Shown here: positions 5,103 through 5,112 of the stretch, one piece after another
Numbering within the stretch: the first letter of the stretch is position 1
Layout of the letters: every line of letters starts with the position of its first letter
DNA from: Thermoleophilia bacterium
GTDB taxonomy: Bacteria > Actinomycetota > Thermoleophilia > Gaiellales > Gaiellaceae
Length of the DNA: 5,112 bases
NCBI GenBank assembly: GCA_014534155.1
Contig: JACVSB010000143.1
Coordinates: 1-5,112, forward strand
Reading direction: 5' to 3'
Notes under the pieces: model-generated
What the model saw: only the letters and a program-made list of their open reading frames with translations
The model's database searches: none
What the model was told of the DNA's origin: nothing
Translations under genes and position numbers: made by a program

Positions 5103-5112
5103 GAAGCCGCCT
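5099..5112 (+). CDS. start of a further gene (first codons only)
   Basis: An ATG at 5099 overlaps the PASTA gene's stop in the ATGA arrangement used elsewhere in this window. The frame reads M-R-S-R before the window ends. GAGG at 5085-5088 could serve as ribosome site with about 10 nt spacing. Nothing can be said about the product. It is included because the overlap pattern makes continued translation likely and extends the pilT operon beyond the window. Confidence 0.5.

Overview
The window looks like very GC-rich chromosomal DNA from a deep-branching actinobacterium. Thermoleophilia (Gaiellales or Solirubrobacterales type) is my best guess. The grounds are the base composition, the strong G/C bias at third codon positions, a neighbourhood of DUF4235-like, actinobacterial Holin-X and DUF3618 proteins, and a PilT retraction ATPase of the kind found in pilus-bearing deep actinobacteria. 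The taxonomic guess is inference; no phylogenetic marker is complete apart from one tRNA.

Left part (1-1350). The first 16 bases are the 5' end of a minus-strand tRNA, probably Thr, cut by the window edge. Plus-strand genes then form a compact four-gene operon (91-1258) in which every junction overlaps. They encode a 42-aa DUF4235-like membrane peptide, a 120-aa C-tail-anchored helical protein, a 137-aa Holin-X/YqjE-type membrane protein and a 94-aa DUF3618 protein. All four are predicted inner-membrane proteins. The set recalls the enterobacterial yqjD-yqjE layout, with actinobacterial families on either side. The operon ends at a hairpin (1287-1305), where it converges on tRNA-Tyr.

Middle (1350-1513). 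A complete class II tRNA-Tyr (anticodon GTA) lies on the minus strand. A 19-bp tandem repeat overlaps its 3' end. Divergent promoters for the tRNA and the next operon must lie in 1432-1513.

Right part (1514-5112). A second plus-strand operon holds pilT (392 aa), a secreted two-domain peptidoglycan hydrolase (SLT lytic transglycosylase, coiled coil, M23 endopeptidase; 492 aa), a single-PASTA-domain membrane-anchored or secreted protein (293 aa), and the first codons of a further gene. PilT and the hydrolase overlap by 4 bp, as do the PASTA gene and the next gene. Together these suggest a unit that links type IV pilus retraction, or another envelope machine, to local cell-wall cutting and wall sensing. 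That link is inferred from gene order only. No other pil genes are visible.

No mobile element, CRISPR array or phage module is supported, and there is no gene-free stretch over 300 bases.
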